A stretch of 64,000 nt of DNA from Gentiana macrophylla. Its lineage: Eukaryota; Streptophyta; Magnoliopsida; Gentianales; Gentianaceae. Below the pieces are notes generated by a model. The model saw only the letters and a program-made list of their open reading frames with translations. It did not search any database and was not told the DNA's origin. Positions within the stretch are counted from its first letter, which is position 1, and each line of letters opens with the position of its first letter. Both the position numbers and the translations under genes were made by a program. Below, one piece after another: positions 62,401-64,000 of this stretch. The stretch covers positions 54,332 to 118,331 of the forward strand of contig JAOBSW010000183.1 in the NCBI GenBank assembly GCA_026214975.1. Reading direction: 5' to 3'.

Positions 62401-64000
62401 AAATACAAAAAAATTGTAAACCCCCGGCTTGAATAAACCCTACTACAATCATATACAAAAAGTTGCAAACCCCCATTGTGTGTAAACTCTAATACAATTA
62501 TATACAAAAACTTGTAAATACCCGTTTCGAGTAATTTTTACTAATATTATAAACAAAAAGTTTTAAACCCCCTTTTTGAGTAAACACTACTATAATTTTA
62601 TATACAAAAAGTTGTAAATCCCCGTTTCGAGTAAACTCTACTATACAATTATATAAAAAAGTTGTAAACCCCCGATTGGTGTAAGCTCTAATACAATGAT
62701 ATACAAAAAGTTGTAAACCCCCGTTTTGAATAAACTCAACTAAAATTATACACAAAATGTTGTAAACCCCTGTTTTGAGAAAACTCTAAGATACAATTAT
62801 AAACAAAAATTTGTAAACCCCAATTTCGAGTAAACTCTTCCCTAATTATATATACAAAAAGTTGTAATACCCCGTTTCGAGTGAAATCTACTAGACGATT
62901 ATATACAAAAAGTTGTAAACCCCTACTTTGAATAAACATTACTACAATTACATACAAAAATTTGAAATCCCCATTTCGAGTAAACTCTGCTATAATTTTA
63001 TATACAAAATGTAGTAAACCCCCGTTTCGAGTAAACTCTACTACAATCATACACAAAAAGTTGTAAATCCCTATTTTGAGTAGACACTGTTATAATTTCA
63101 TATACAAAAAGTTGTAAACCCCCGTTTTGAGTAAACTCTAATACAATGATACACAAAAAATTGTTAACCCCCGTTTTGAGTAAACTCTACTAAAATTTTA
63201 TACAAAAAGTTGTAAACCCCTGTTTCGACTAAACTCTACGATAAAATTATATACAAAAAGTTGTAAACCCCCGTTTCGAGTAAATTTTACAACAATTATA
63301 TACAAAAAGTTCTAAACCTCCGTTTTAAGTAAACTCTACTATACCATTATAAACAAAAAGTTGTAAACCCTCTTTTTGAGTAAATTCTACTACAATTATA
63401 TACAAAAAGTTGTAAACCTCCGTTTTAAGTAAACTCAACTTAAATTATATACAAAAAGTTGAAAACCCCTATTTTGAGTAAGCACTACTATAATATTATA
63501 TACAAAAAGCTGTAAACCCTCGTTTAAAAAGTTGTAAACCCCATTTTGATTAAATTCTCCTACACAATTATATATAAAAAGTCGTAAACCCCCATTTTGA
63601 GAAAACTCTACTATACAATTATATACAAAAGTTGAAAACCCCCGTTTGAGTAAACTCTACTACAATTATGTACAAAAAGTTGTAAGCCCCTGTTTTGAGT
63701 AAAATCTACTATGCAATTATATACAAAAAGTTTTAAAACACAATTTTGAGTAAACTTTACTACAATTATATACAAAAAGTTGTAAACCCCTATTTTGAGT
63801 AAACATTACTACAATTATATACATAAATTTGTAAACCCCTATTTCGAGTAAACTCAACTATAATTTTATATACAAAAAGTTGTAAACCCTCGTTTCGAGT
63901 AAACTATGCAATACAATTATATACTAAAAGATGTAAACCCTCATTTTGAGTAACTATACTACAATTATATGCAAAAGTTGTAAACCCTCATTTTGAGTAA
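59478..64000. repeat. Satellite macro-repeat copies H6 onward, shorter and more diverged
   Basis: S-like at 59478, then a jump past B. Two further B-type damaged monomers at about 61607 and 63522, each preceded by S-like context about 460 bp upstream, give a sub-period near 1.9 kb. The full E-D-C-A-F series is not seen again before the edge. Confidence 0.6.

Larger units (their letters stand above)
44251..64000. repeat. 49-51 bp satellite array, block 3
   Basis: About 395 monomers, running off the right edge. The first five bases are the GTAAA duplication. Organised into macro-repeats H3 to H6. Minus-strand periodic frames are not called as genes. Confidence 0.95.

Noticed and set aside
15916..64000. 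Degenerate telomere repeat (GTAAACCCCC resembles AAACCCT).
   Set aside because: The resemblance covers only about seven bases per 50-bp unit and no CCCTAAA tandem run is present.
44251..64000. G-quadruplex array on the minus strand from the G5 runs.
   Set aside because: There is only one G-run per about 50 nt, so loops are far too long for ordinary quadruplexes.
1..64000. tRNA or rRNA genes.
   Set aside because: The only tRNA-like matches are the 11-13 base primer binding sites next to LTRs. No cloverleaf or rRNA core motif was seen.

Overview
The window looks like repeat-dense heterochromatin of a flowering plant. It holds no host gene that I can support. Everything recognisable is either a short-period tandem satellite (about 35.5 kb, roughly 55 % of the window) or LTR retrotransposons inserted into it and into one another. 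The plant origin rests on Ty1/copia and Ty3/gypsy elements with plant-style initiator-Met-tRNA primer sites, on AT-rich non-coding sequence, and on the nested architecture. I cannot name the species.

Layout. (1) 1-4597, minus strand: a decayed Ty3/gypsy element. Right to left it has a 3' pol-tail fragment, an LTR, a PBS, a leader, gag with a damaged zinc knuckle, protease and reverse transcriptase, and it runs off the left edge. (2) 4598-15915, minus strand: a second element, Ty1/copia with a SIRE-like LTR, of which a gag fragment, the PBS and one LTR remain. That LTR is split by (3) a complete copia element at 6633-15681 (minus strand, CCCTC target duplication) whose coding region is almost gone. 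(4) 15916-18306, 21208-34600 and 44251-64000: an array of a 49-51 bp monomer with core GTTGTAAACCCCCGTTTTGA. (5) 18307-21207, plus strand: a 2.9-kb non-autonomous LTR element with one open 274-codon frame of unknown function. (6) 34601-44250, plus strand: a complete copia element with a perfect GTAAA target duplication, related to element (3), with gag, protease, integrase, RT and RNase H all recognisable but interrupted by at least nine lesions.

How the parts relate. From about 27.5 kb rightwards the satellite has a second level of order: blocks of about 5.7-6.0 kb, marked by rare damaged monomers, recur in the same order, some with internal deletions. The plus-strand copia element sits inside one of these blocks, and sister blocks preserve the matching empty site, so it arrived after the blocks were duplicated. 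The two related copia elements carry two or three tandem copies of the polypurine tract plus U3 head. Their 5' LTRs start at different copies, which suggests alternative plus-strand priming. This is the observation I rate highest.

Limits. All comparisons were done by eye. Divergence values are rough, clade names are tentative, and the many long minus-strand reading frames in the satellite are taken as by-products of its 51-bp (17-codon) period, not as genes.
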